A stretch of DNA of 37,575 nt from Purshia tridentata (taxonomy: Eukaryota > Streptophyta > Magnoliopsida > Rosales > Rosaceae): NCBI GenBank assembly GCA_003254885.1, contig QANT01006171.1, positions 1 through 37,575 on the forward strand, given 5' to 3'. Both the position numbers and the translations under genes were made by a program. Below the pieces are notes generated by a model. The model worked only from the letters and a program-made list of their open reading frames with translations, had not been told where the DNA came from and did no database searches. Shown here in pieces: positions 10,794-21,706 of this stretch (the first letter of the stretch is position 1; each line of letters begins with the position of its first letter).

Positions 10794-12030
10794 AGGACAA
10801 AAACAAGGGTGATACTAGAGTTTATGGGAGGTGTCTCTCTGTTGTCTTTGTACTACCAATCTAAGTTGTGCCGTATTCTTGAGCATGGATGAATGGTTCC
10901 TGCTTCGACGGGAATTGGTATGTGTTTTGCTGAGCACTATACCAATGTCTCTTGTTGACCAGCGTACTACCAAACCTACAGTGTATTATTTTTTGGCCGA
11001 ACTACAATGTATTATTTTGAAAGTGCTTTTTCTCGCTCTCAATTTTCCTTGTAGAATTCTCAGGTTGTGTTTTCTTAGTTAATAACTTAATGGCATGGTC
11101 CTGAAATCCGATCACTCGACTGTATCTCCGTTTTCGAGGGGGACTTATTCAGGCTTGTGGAACCTGGATGACCAGGTAGATTTTGTTTACTTGATGCAGT
11201 TGCTGATTAATTCTTTGCTAATAAAGGGAATCCGTTTTCTTGCAAAATCAAATGGTTTGATATGCTTGTGGTTGAGTTTGGATTGTGGTTGATAAATTCT
11301 TTGATTCCATTTGGTTATGGCCGTTTAGCCTTGACAAGAAACAAAAAACCCAGTGTACAGGCAGAGAATAAGCCTGAGAGGCACATGCTGGATGTTAAGG
11401 AATTAACCATGGGCTATAATTTCCTGGCCAAAAAAAAACCATGGGCTATAATTGGCACAGCTCACACTCCAGCAGTGCCACTCTGGATCTGCCAAAGGTT
11501 CCAATTGGCAGAAGTATAATCAAAAGTGTTTATTTTAATGGGATTTGGCAATTTGTGTTTTGTCCAAACACAATTCTTTTCATTTTTACACAGCACCAAA
11601 CAAATGTGACCTGCACTTTTTTGGTTTTCCGGGAATGAAAAGGAAAAAATAATAAGAAAAGCAAACATTTTTGACATGACGTGTATACAATGCAATTGGA
11701 ATTATTGGAGAGGGCATTGTTCTGAAGGGTAGACAGGAAAGGAAGATAAAGATTACCCAAACGCTGTCTTAACTAATAAATCCACTTATCAATGACGGCT
11801 AAATCACAGCCATCGATTATATTTCTACACAATATCGCAAGGCTAGGATCATTGGGATACGTCATAGCGTAGACATAAAACAACCAAAACCAATTTAATT
11901 CGGGAAGTAAATAAAGTTCAAAACACAATATATAACAATGATTCCCGTTAATTAATTTGGTTTTTATATTATAAAATTAAATGATTGTTTTTTGTCTAAA
12001 TCTGCGAGCCTCTGGATCTGATTAACACTG
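10794..12030. other. Intergenic: DRL1 3' end and upstream DNA of the QUL-like gene
   Basis: The first part is probably the DRL1-like 3' UTR. A 15-bp direct repeat, CCATGGGCTATAATT, occurs at 11407-11421 and 11439-11453 around an A-tract. Short open frames here lack domain signatures and splice partners, so I call no gene. Confidence 0.5.
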
Positions 12031-12033
12031 ACG

Positions 12034-12041
12034 TATAAATA
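12034..12041 (+). promoter_or_regulatory. Probable TATA box of the QUL-like gene
   Basis: TATAAATA, a strong plant TATA consensus, lies about 135 bases before the first leader splice donor. This places transcription start near 12065, before ACACACAGACTC. Inference from motif and position. Confidence 0.5.
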
Positions 12042-12169
12042 AAGCTGAACACGAACACAAACACACAGACTCAAATAACTGGAATTCCTATAAATTTGGA
12101 CTTACATTAAAGTTAGACTCTTTCTCCGTTTTGAGGCTTTGAATCTCACTCTTCAACGACCCATAATCG

Positions 12170-12589
12170 GTAAGCATTCCCAAAACCCTAATTCACATTA
12201 TATTTTTGACATGAGTTTTTTCCGTTGCTAAATTCGAATCAATTTGGGTTTGTTACTTTTTGGTTATATATGGGATGGTTGTGATTTGTTCTGCTTTTGA
12301 TTGGATCTGAGTTGAAACTTCTTTTTTCTTTTTTTTCTTTTTTTCCATTTCGAGATCTGGGATTTGGCTCACTGTTATGTGAAAATGGAAAGTGATGCAT
12401 TTGTTTTGTGCTTATTATAATGCTCTGTTTGGTTGCTGGGAAGCGTGGAAAAATGAAATGGGAATTTTGGGATCTTGTGAGTGGAATCTGCTGTAAGATT
12501 CAGTTGTAGTTTTCTCCGAAACCAAATGGGACTTTTTCAGGAAATTTATTGTGCTAAATTGATTTGGTGGATCTTTGTTTTCGTTGCAG
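12170..12589 (+). other. Putative leader intron of the QUL-like gene
   Basis: A strong donor (TCG before GTAAGC) at 12170 and an acceptor TTTTCGTTGCAG ending at 12589 bound T-rich DNA. Splicing would join a short first non-coding exon to the leader exon holding the upstream ORFs and the ATG at 12992. Confidence 0.6.
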
Positions 12590-12639
12590 GTTGGTCTTGG
12601 TTGAACACTTGTGGTAGGCTGTTTCCTTCAGAAGTTGGC

Positions 12640-12947
12640 ATGAATTGGTGGTGCTCAGTTTGAAATTTGCCAATCTGTAATTGAGTACTGAATTGTGTTG
12701 GACCGTGATCTTCATTTTTGTTTCTAAGTTAGGCTCACGATGGGTTTACAGATTAATCTAAGAGTCTGATGGCACAATCACATAGCGAAGATTTGCTTAT
12801 GTTATTGGGGAAGAAGTGGAAAGAATTGTTTCAATGCTCGTAGGAATTATCCGGATTCACGGTAATATATATAGATGCTTGTATGTTATGATAGGTTATG
12901 GTTTTCGCTGTTCTTGGAGATTTAAGCTGAAGGACTTGGTTATTTAG
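12640..12947 (+). promoter_or_regulatory. Cluster of upstream ORFs in the QUL-like leader
   Basis: The leader between the proposed acceptor (12589) and the main ATG (12992) contains four short ORFs: 12640-12663 (MNWWCSV, 7 aa), 12740-12769 (9 aa), 12769-12843 (24 aa) and 12834-12947 (37 aa). The second and third overlap as TGATG; the fourth begins inside the third. If all stay in the mature mRNA they would limit ribosome access to the main start. Coordinates are seen directly; regulation is inferred. Confidence 0.5.
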
Positions 12948-12991
12948 TGGGGTTATTTGGAATTCTTAAGACAGGGTTGCACGATTTGGAC

Positions 12992-15900
12992 ATGAGAAGC
13001 TCCTGGTTCAATAAACTGTCTCTCATTTTTGGCCCTAGACCGCCACTCAACTGGTTACTCTTGTGCCTCGTTAGTGTACTTGCACTAATTGCAGTGTTGG
13101 GTTCATCTTCTTCAAATACGTTTGACTCTTTAACTCCCACTTCAGTACCCGACATCTATACAAACTATAGGAGGCTAAAGGAGCAAGCAGCGGTTGATTA
13201 TCTGGAGCTGAGGTCTCTCTCACTGGGGGCTAGTCGACAAAGAGAGCTTCGCCTTTGTGGCAAAGAAAGAGAAAATTATGTACCTTGTTACAATGTTTCA
13301 GCAAATCTTATAGCTGGGTTTAAAGATGGGGAGGAGTTTGATAGGCATTGTGAGGTATCAAGAGGCAGAGAACAATGTCTGATTCGCCCTCCTAAGGACT
13401 ATAAGATCCCCCTGAGGTGGCCAGCTGGTAGGGATGTGATATGGAGTGGAAACGTGAAGATAACCAAAGACCAATTTCTTTCATCTGGAAGCATGACCAA
13501 AAGGTGCTTCTCAGTTAAAGCTCTATATTTGATGGCTTTAAAAAAATTGATAACCTTTTTTTAGAATCAGTGGTTTAGAACATTTAGATCTCTCAAATTT
13601 ATGCAAATTCTGTCAGTGGTTTGTGAGTGAATAATTGTTTCTGTGCAAGGAACTATCCAGGTTGATGTTACTAGAAGAAAATCAAATTGCCTTTCACTCT
13701 GAGGACGGTTTGATATTTGATGGTGTCAAGGATTATTCTCATCAAATTGCAAAGTTGATAGGTTTAAAAAGTGACTATGAATTTCTTCAAGCTGGTGTAA
13801 GTCTTCTTTGTGTATTACAGTTTAATTTCTAGGGCTGTCACCGTTGGATTTCAAAGAGGCCAGAATTTATTGAACAAATGCCTGTCTTCTTTTGTTATAG
13901 TCCAAAATCTAAGTTTATGCTGGAAGCAAAATATCATGCAACTTTTGCTTCTTGCTTGTGATAAATATAAAGCCTGATCTATCTTTTGCATCATTTATTT
14001 TATTTTTCTCTATGTAAAACTACAGGTGCATACTGTACTAGATATTGGCTGCGGTTTTGGTAGCTTTGGTGCTCATTTAGTTTCACTAAAGGTAATGGCT
14101 ATTTGTATTGCGGCATATGAGGCAACTGGCAGTCAAGTTCAGTTGGCCCTTGAGAGAGGTCTTCCAGCAATGATTGGCAACTTCATTACAAGACAGCTTC
14201 CATATCCATCACTGTCATTTGGAATGGTTCATTGTGCTCAATGTGGTATTGTTTGGGACAAAAAAGGTAATTTGGGGATACATTAGGCATATTTTCTTAT
14301 ATTACGGCTTAGGGGTTGAGTATCCTCTCTCTCTAATTACCTTAGAGGATGGGTTTGCTTTGCTTTTGTTGAATATCATACCTCTCTTCTGTAACCATAA
14401 TTAATTCATGAATCAGATGGGATGTTGCTTTTAGAAGTTGACCGGGTACTCAAGCCTGGAGGATACTTTGTTTTAACCTCTTCCACAAGCCAGCCATATG
14501 AAAGTTCATTGGGTATGAAGAATAGCATGATTACACCAGCGGAGGAACTAACAGAGAACATTTGTTGGAATCTAATTGGTCAGCAATATGAAACTTTTAT
14601 CTGGCAGAAAACTATGGATTCTAATTGCTATACATCTCGGTGAGGATAGTAACAAGATCACATGGTCTCTTGTGAATAATTTTTAGTTTGACATTTGGAA
14701 TTTAAGTACTGTTTAAAGCTTTCTACTGAGCCCTTGAGTTGGTGTATTGGAAGAGCTCCACTTATTTTCTCTTAAACTGGAAAGGAACCTTAGTAATTCT
14801 TTTCTTTTTGTTCTGTATTGTAGCAAGCAGGGTGCTATACCACTTTGCAAAGAAGTGCATGAGGTTCGATCATATTATAAGCCCCTTGAATCATGCATAA
14901 GCGGGAGCATGAGCAAACGCTGGACTCCAATCAGAAATAGGTCCTCTAGTTCCCAATTGAGCTCAGCTGAGCTTGAAGTTCATGGAAAGTATTGTTCCAT
15001 CATCTTTTCTTCTCTCTCTCTCTCTCTCTCCTTTTGTTATATCTGCTGAGAACAGTCAATTCTTTGCTCACTTCATGGTTCTTTGCCAGCATATTGATAC
15101 CCTTTTATATTTGCAGATGTTCAGCCTGAAGATTTCTTTGAAGACTTGCAGGTTTGGAGATCAGCTCTAAAAAACTATTGGTCTTTACTCACACCCTTGA
15201 TTTTCTCTGACCACCCAAAGAGACCAGGCGATGAAGATCCATTACCTCCATTCAACATGGTACGCAATGTAATGGACATGAATGCTCATTATGGGGGTTT
15301 AAATGCTGCTTTGCTCGAGGAAAAAAAATCAGTGTGGGTGATGAATGTCGTGCCTGTCAATGCTCCCTATACACTTCCTGTCATACTAGATCAAGGTTTT
15401 GCTGGTGTTTTCCATGACTGGTAAGTTGTTGGTGTCGGTTACTTTGTAAGCTCTGTTGGCTAAGTTGATATTAGAAGCTTCTTTCAGGGTTAATTTATCT
15501 AGCTGTCTTGTCAGTGTAGCTCAAATGCACTTTTAAGAAGCTAGGATTCATTTGCACTCTTATATCCTATTTTCTTCTCCTTTCTATCAATTCCCCTGCA
15601 ATGCTATGTTCACTGCCATCTAAGTTCCTTGAGGTAGAGTCATAGTTGTGATCAATCTGTTGATACAGGTGTGAACCATTCCCCACATATCCTCGGACAT
15701 ATGATTTGCTGCATGGAAATGAGCTGCTCTCACATCTCTCTTCAGAGAGGTGCAGCATGATGGACTTATTCTTGGAGATGGACCGAATTCTGCGACCCGA
15801 GGTATTTTTTACTTCTTTATTTCTTTAGTATAGCTTGCCATAGTGGCATGTTATATGCCCCTCAAGGCCTCAACAAGTCGATTTTGTGATATTTTGTGAT

Positions 15901-16135
15901 GGTTTAGTTATAAAATTTCTTGAATATTTTCATTTTATGTTATGAAATTGACCATTTTGAGACGTGAAATTATGACTGGTGCCAGGGATGGGTGGTTCTC
16001 TGTGATAAAGTGGGAGCTATAGAGATGGCGCGCATGTTTGCTACACAAATACGTTGGGAAGCAAGAGTGATTGACCTTCAGAATGGCAGTGACCAACGTC
16101 TACTTGTTTGCCAAAAACCATTCGTGAAAAAATGA
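12992..16135 (+). CDS. QUL1: QUASIMODO2-like putative pectin methyltransferase, 8 exons
   Basis: Plant putative SAM methyltransferase (DUF248/Methyltransf_29) of the PMT4/PMT5 (QUL1/QUL2) type. Relatives are Golgi type II proteins linked to homogalacturonan methylation. Exons: 12992-13503, 13661-13796, 14026-14266, 14417-14639, 14824-14988, 15117-15420, 15669-15801, 15986-16135 (about 620 aa). A short basic N-terminus precedes one membrane span (about 19-37), then a lumenal stem. SAM motif I, DIGCGFGSFG, is at about 222-231; LEVDRVLKPGGYF and the C-terminal LEMDRILRPEGWVV are the paired family motifs. The ATG at 12992 gives the family start MRSSWFNKLS. Oddity: with consensus sites the exon 5 to exon 6 junction is out of phase by one base, yet both flanking exons are intact and family-like. 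This may be an assembly indel, a weak alternative donor or a real frameshift allele. The symbol marks the subfamily; QUL2 is equally possible. Confidence 0.9.
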
Positions 16136-17185
16136 TTGTTTTACCCTCAGGAGGTCTCATCATTGCGGAATTGTACAATTTTGTTTCTTTTCTTTTTGCT
16201 CTGGTAATTTCTGTCATCTTTCAAGAATCCAATTTTAGATTATGACCTGATTTAGCTGTATTGAGTTATCAGCCCTATAACATAGGAGCTTTAGACACTA
16301 GCAGGTTTTTCCTTGAGCCGTGATTTGTAAGGAGCGATTTGGGGTTTGGGTTAGTCTGTTTTCTGATTCCTGAGAGTGTCAAATGCACCCAGCCCTGCAA
16401 TGAAAAAATTGGTATGAGCTGTTTACTTTGCTTCTCTATTAAACTTAAATCAGCTCTTCAATCTTTGTTTTCTTCTTTTCCTAGGAAAGCCTGGAACCTA
16501 ACACTTGTCCCCCACCCCTCACTGTTTCCACCCTAACAAAGAGAGAGAGGATGTGCTTTGGTATTTAACTGTAGTTTTTATGTTTTAAGATACTAGTTTT
16601 GCAATGAAACAGAGAAGGTAGGTTGCCTTTTGGTATTTAACTATGTTGTTTTCGTGTTCATTACCAGATTATGATCAATTTGGCAACAAATATATAATAC
16701 ACGCGCAGAATCGGAAGAACCTTGAAGATGCTCACAAGTCATGGCTGATTTGGGAGCATGTGGAAGCTGTAGATTAGAAGGTTGGCACAGAAGTAGCTGC
16801 AACTCATTTTTTGTTAAGGCATTTGTAGCAATTCATTCATCCATTTTTTTCGGGAATTATTTTTTTTTGGTTTCATTTCTTTATTCATTTTGATATTGGT
16901 TTCACTTTATTGTAAGAACAAATCACACTCTTTGAGTCAAGAATGTCATATGTCCACGAAATGTAAGAATTTAGATTATTTGGTAACTCTCTCGTTGTTG
17001 GATTTAAACAAGTAACATTGGTCATCATACAAAAGTAGATGGATGCATGGTAGAAAAGTCTATTGAGGCTTCGAGTGATAACAAGAATGTATGCCATTAA
17101 CAAAAACAATGAGTTCAAACTTCATACCCACCAATACCATAACCGAAGTCCATATTTTTACAAACAGAGCATATAAAAGCTCTCC
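16136..17185. other. Convergent intergenic region
   Basis: Contains the probable 3' UTRs of the QUL-like and PPR genes. Intron-like borders occur (donor GTATGAG near 16410, acceptor TTTTCCTAG near 16485), suggesting a possible spliced 3' UTR. An unassigned coding-looking ORF at 16643-16777 is listed separately. Nothing else is identifiable. Confidence 0.4.
16643..16777 (+). CDS. Unassigned small ORF or orphan terminal exon
   Basis: An ORF of 44 aa from the ATG at 16643 to TAG at 16775-16777. A T-rich tract and a good acceptor, TTACCAG ending at 16667, precede a 110-nt segment that could be a terminal exon coding DYDQFGNKYIIHAQNRKN and then a Trp-containing amphipathic stretch. The composition is richer in GC and charged residues than the surrounding UTR-like DNA. 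I do not recognise the protein. It lies about 500 bases past the QUL-like stop, so it could be an alternative 3' exon, a remnant of a lost gene, or chance. Confidence 0.3.
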   Translation: MLFSCSLPDYDQFGNKYIIHAQNRKNLEDAHKSWLIWEHVEAVD

Positions 17186-18730
17186 TCATGGCTTGACTGC
17201 TCGACTTCTTCTTCTGTCTCTCGTGGCCATTTTCTCACCGTACCTCTGAAATATATCTGCCAAATCAACCAACCCGACCTCCCTCAATTTCTTCCCCACC
17301 TCCTCAAACATTCTCACCCCTTCCTCATTTGAGTAGTAATGCAAAAATCGATTATAATCAAATCTAGGCACCTCAACTCCTCTTTGAATCCCTCTCTCCA
17401 CGTACTTGGTGGCTTCTAATGACTTCCCTGCCTTAACCAAACCACCAACAAAAATGGTATCAAAATTCACTAGAGGATCCGATCCCTTCCTCCCTCTCTT
17501 CCCCAAATGCCCCTGCAGTAACATGATATAAGTGTGCATGTTAGGCTCACACCCCTTTGCTATCATCTCCCTAAACACTTGGGTCGCTTCCTGCAGCTTT
17601 CTCAACTTTAAAAGCCCCTTCATCAACCCATGGTACACGCTAATATCCGGTTTCTCCATCCCTTCCACAATCTTATATGCCAAGCTAACTCTACCTCTTG
17701 CTAAAAGCCCGTAAACTAGTGACGCCAATGTCAAATTATCTGCGTGAATCCCTCTCCTGTGCATTTCCTCGAACACCTCATGAGCTTGCTCAATCTTACC
17801 CCTTTTACACATCCACTCCATCACAAGCCTATAAGTTGAAATACCCAGATCATCCAATCTGTTCAACCTCATCATCTGAAAAACCTTCATAGCCTCAACA
17901 TAGCGATTCGTTTTGAAAAGGGTCTCCATCATTTTCTCAACGGTAGCAACATCCGGGTCGAACCCTTCATCCACCATTAAATTCCAAATCTTTGAAGCCT
18001 CAATCAAATCACCAACATCACAAAACCCCTCAATCAAACACCTATAAGTAACCCCATTAGGCTTAATCGACTCCTTCAACTTAAAAACCACATGCTTAGC
18101 CTCAACAACAAGCTTAGACCCACAAAGACTCTCAACCACCTTATTCAAAGTCTCCAACCTATACTCAAACCCATACCCATTCATCACATGAAAAAACTCG
18201 ACACACTTGTTCAGCTCCCTGGCCTTGGCCATAGTCTTCAAAGCAATAATAAAAGTCTTGTCATTGACCAAACGACGTCGTCCCATCTCATGGAGCATGT
18301 CCCAGAAGAGCTGGATGTTCCGGGACTTGCCGATGACGTCGACCATTTTGTTGAAAGAGACGGTGGTGTGAGTGAAATGGGGGTGGTGCGTTTGGGTGTA
18401 GAGGAAGAAGAGGTAGACGGGTCGCCATGAAGAGGGGAAGGTGTTGCAGACCTGAAGGAAGAACTCGTGGGTGAGGTTGAAGTTGAAGGAGTTGAGGTTT
18501 GAGTGGAGGCGTGGCTCGGGCGAGTTCTGTTGCTGGTAGAGAATGGTGCACACTCGGACGAGGTGGGCGGGGTTGACTGGGGATGGGGTGGCGAGTTGTG
18601 GCCTCTGGGCTGACTCGGTTGTTATGAAGCGGAAGAGGTTTACGAGGGGTTTTGTGAGGCTTCTTCTTTGTCTGATTATCATTACGGCTTTTCGATGATT
18701 TCTCGTGTGTGTTGGACTGTTGGTTATCAC
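17186..18730 (-). CDS. P-type pentatricopeptide repeat protein, single exon
   Basis: Intronless 514-aa PPR protein. PPR proteins bind organellar RNA with tandem 35-residue helical hairpins. About nine P-type repeats cover residues ~125-440, with typical phrases such as TYRCLIEGFCDVGDLIEASKI and VYHGLMKGLLKLRKLQEATQ; there is no E, E+ or DYW tail, so RNA stabilisation, splicing or translation is likelier than editing. The N-terminus is rich in Arg, Ser and Thr and poor in acidic residues, as in an organellar presequence. I report the longest frame; an internal ATG at 18682 (residue 17, MIIRQRRSLTKP) starts a cleaner mitochondrial-type presequence and may be the real start. It resembles Arabidopsis At1g26500 (from memory). 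It is divergent from the 14-3-3 gene, about 940 bp apart. Confidence 0.92.
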   Translation of the reverse strand: MITNSPTHTRNHRKAVMIIRQRRSLTKPLVNLFRFITTESAQRPQLATPSPVNPAHLVRVCTILYQQQNSPEPRLHSNLNSFNFNLTHEFFLQVCNTFPSSWRPVYLFFLYTQTHHPHFTHTTVSFNKMVDVIGKSRNIQLFWDMLHEMGRRRLVNDKTFIIALKTMAKARELNKCVEFFHVMNGYGFEYRLETLNKVVESLCGSKLVVEAKHVVFKLKESIKPNGVTYRCLIEGFCDVGDLIEASKIWNLMVDEGFDPDVATVEKMMETLFKTNRYVEAMKVFQMMRLNRLDDLGISTYRLVMEWMCKRGKIEQAHEVFEEMHRRGIHADNLTLASLVYGLLARGRVSLAYKIVEGMEKPDISVYHGLMKGLLKLRKLQEATQVFREMIAKGCEPNMHTYIMLLQGHLGKRGRKGSDPLVNFDTIFVGGLVKAGKSLEATKYVERGIQRGVEVPRFDYNRFLHYYSNEEGVRMFEEVGKKLREVGLVDLADIFQRYGEKMATRDRRRSRAVKP

Positions 18731-19671
18731 TTATCAGTTGCCACTTGTCGCTAAGTGGGCCTCTAATGGGCTGAGTTGAGGTCCTTGGAAAGTGGGCCAA
18801 CTAGCGGGCCCTTGAGTTGACTAAAAAATATTTATATTAAACTGTTAAAAAATGTTAAATAAATTGCAATTAAAGTGAATAAATAATAAAAATTGAGTAG
18901 TTGCATCAGTTAAATTAGTACAAGAATGAATATATGCTAACAAAATCATAACATAGCTTTTATAAATTGTATTATAAGAGGAAATGGGAAAGATTGATAT
19001 AAATTGGGGGAGAACTAATATTCAAGAATTTAAATTTGAGACATTTTTAACAATGTATACAAAAATACAATTAATTGAATAAATATTCATACTATAAAGC
19101 TAAAAGACAGGAGTTCTATACACTTTCACATAACCTTATCATGAGTGATAAAAAGCATTTGCCATCACATCTATAATTAGAGTTCCATTTTTTTTTTAAA
19201 TAAAACGATTTAACTTATGATTAAAAAAGCTAATGGAATGAATTTGTTTGGTAAATGAATAAGGGATTGATTAGTAATTTGATAGATGCACAAATTCATG
19301 TATAATTTGCAGATGGAATAAAATTCCCAAAAAGCCCCTCCGACATAAGAGCAAGTATTCAAAGGCCTCCTCCTCACACAAAATCACAAATTGCGCGCTT
19401 CGCTTCCTCTTTCAAACATCCCAATTCCCAAACGGACGGTGGAGATCTGGTCATGAGCAGCCCACAAGTTGCTCGATCTTTAACACCGCGTCCTTGCCTT
19501 ATTTAAACCCACCCTCCCCATTTTCGTCGCATCTCAACTCCCTCCCTCCCCCTCCCCTATTTCTAGTTTTACCCATTCATCGTCCTCCTCCTCCCAAACC
19601 CACCAAACCCAAAACGATCTGCTGCGACTCTTTCCGTCTGTCGTTTTCGCTGAATATCTCTCTCTGAAACG
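18731..19671. other. Divergent promoter region, PPR and 14-3-3 genes
   Basis: A shared upstream region of about 940 bp. The middle (18830-19330) is AT-rich with no coding signal. Close to the 14-3-3 gene the sequence becomes C/CT-rich (19500-19660), typical of plant leaders, with a TATA-like TTATTTAAAC near 19499-19508. No further element is confidently identified. Confidence 0.5.
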
Positions 19672-21706
19672 ATGTCGTCGCCCGAGAAGGAGAGAGAGAC
19701 CCAGGTTTACATGGCCAAGCTCGCCGAGCAGGCCGAACGTTATGAAGGTCACACACACTCTCATATCTTTTCTCTTTTGTTTGCTGAATAAATGTATTTG
19801 ATATGTCATATCTGGTATTGATCGGATTGTTGAGTGCTTCAGCATTGTATCGGATCTTACAGTATTAGTATGAGATTACGAATGCTTTTTTCTTCGTTTG
19901 ATTGTCATTTTTGTTACAGTGGATTTAGTTCAAAGTTTTCATTTGCTGATTTGATCAATATGTTAAAATCTACAGGAATATATAGTTTAGACAAGTAGTT
20001 GAATATGTGTTTGGCTGTGTGGGGCTTTTGGTAGTTTCAATTGACATATAAATGGGTGAAAATTTACGGAAATTTCTTTACGTATTATGTTGAAAAAGAT
20101 GGAAATTGTTTCGTTGGAATTAATGAGTGGGTGAACTATTGCGTTGAATTAATGATGCAGAAATGGTTGAGTGCATGAAGAAAGTTGCGAAACTTGATCT
20201 TGAGTTAACTGTGGAGGAGAGGAATCTTCTGTCTGTGGGATACAAAAATGTGATAGGTGCTCGACGGGCCTCTTGGCGCATCATGTCTTCCATTGAGCAA
20301 AAGGAAGAGTCTAAGGGGAACGAGAACAATGTGAAACTGATCAAGGGTTACCGCCAGAAGGTGGAGGAGGAGCTCTCCAAGATTTGCAGTGACATTCTGT
20401 CTATCATAGACAAGCACCTCATCCCCTCTTCCACCTCAGGAGAGGCCACTGTTTTCTACTACAAGATGTGAGTCACATTGCCTACTTCTGTGCTCTAATC
20501 ATATTTTTGCTGCCTTGAATGCAAGTGGTGCACATGTTATGGGATCAGATAGGTTAAAGATTACTGTTTCCTGTGGAATTGATATGTTATGGCATGTGTG
20601 TTTCAGGAAAGGTGACTATTACCGGTATCTGGCAGAGTTCAAGACCGACCAGGACAGAAAAGAGGCTGCTGAACAGTCACTCAAGGGATATGAGGTATGT
20701 TAATTCAACCACTCTTAAGTTCACAAAAATGCTTACATTTTTGCATTCTTTACTCTCACTATCATTTGATGTGTTCTTTTATTGCCATCTGTCTGACAGG
20801 CTGCTTCAGCCACTGCAAACACGGATCTCCCATCAACCCACCCAATCCGTCTTGGTCTAGCTCTAAACTTTTCTGTCTTCTACTATGAGATTATGAATTC
20901 TCCTGAGAGGTACGTACTTTACATTCGTTGTTATCTTTTGCTTATTTCCATTTAAATAATTCCTGATATGTTGTTGTTATTGAAAACTTGTAGGGCTTGC
21001 CATTTGGCTAAACAAGCATTTGATGAGGCAATTGCAGAGTTGGACACCTTGAGTGAGGAGTCATACAAGGACAGCACCCTTATCATGCAATTGTTGAGAG
21101 ACAACCTCACTCTCTGGACCTCTGATTTGCCCGAAGATGGAGGTATAATATAGCTGGATTATACCTGATTAACATGCTTTCATATTTTGAGGAAATTACG
21201 TATATATTGTCAAGTATCATGCATTTATAAGATTAATCCTTCCTAATTCCAATAATTGGAGTTCCTTTGGTTTTTAACTTACTGTACAATTAGAAAAGAC
21301 TTCTATTTATCTTCAGCTCTTCCTTTTGTGAAACGGACTTGCTGTTGCTGAATGGATGCAGGTATAAAAAGCTGTATGAATTCATAACACTTCTAGATAA
21401 CATGTAGGCAAAAGTGTGCTCTACACACTCAAAAGGTGCCTGTATCAATACAGGCACTGACATAGTAGAAGTGTACAACTTTGCGTTGCGAAACATAATT
21501 CAGATACAAGTATATAAACAGTGTAAGTTTCTTTATGCAGGTGACGACAATTTCAAAGGTGAAGAGTCCAAACCTGCTGAACCTGCGACTGCGGTAATTG
21601 TTTAACATGTTTTCTTTAGGGTTGCTTGGTATTATGGAGTCATCACTTCCACGTTACTGAAAATGAAATAAAATTACAAAATAAATCGATTTACTTGCAG
21701 ACTTGA
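19672..21706 (+). CDS. 14-3-3 protein, epsilon group (iota-like), 7 exons
   Basis: A 14-3-3 dimeric adaptor that binds phospho-Ser/Thr motifs on client kinases, H+-ATPases and transcription factors; cytosol and nucleus. Exons: 19672-19747, 20161-20467, 20607-20694, 20800-20909, 20994-21142, 21541-21593, 21701-21706; total 789 nt, 262 aa. The family signature [10 protein letters not shown] is at residues 46-55 and the second signature starts [18 protein letters not shown]. The phosphate-binding residues correspond to Lys54, Arg61, Arg134 and Tyr135. The C-terminus after the last helix is a short acidic tail. The seven-exon layout and best match (Arabidopsis GRF12/iota, At1g26480, from memory) indicate the epsilon group. 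The last coding exon is just ACT TGA; retaining the last intron would instead add VIV and stop at 21605. Confidence 0.95.

Noticed and set aside
13797..14025. Possible further intron inside exon 3 of the QUL-like gene at a GTAATGG motif near 14092
   Set aside because: Reading straight through gives the uninterrupted family sequence HLVSLKVMAICIA, so no intron is needed there.
18288..18800. A 170-aa minus-strand open frame rich in Pro, His and Ser
   Set aside because: It overlaps the N-terminal part of the PPR gene in another frame; its composition mirrors that gene's codons and it has no domain.
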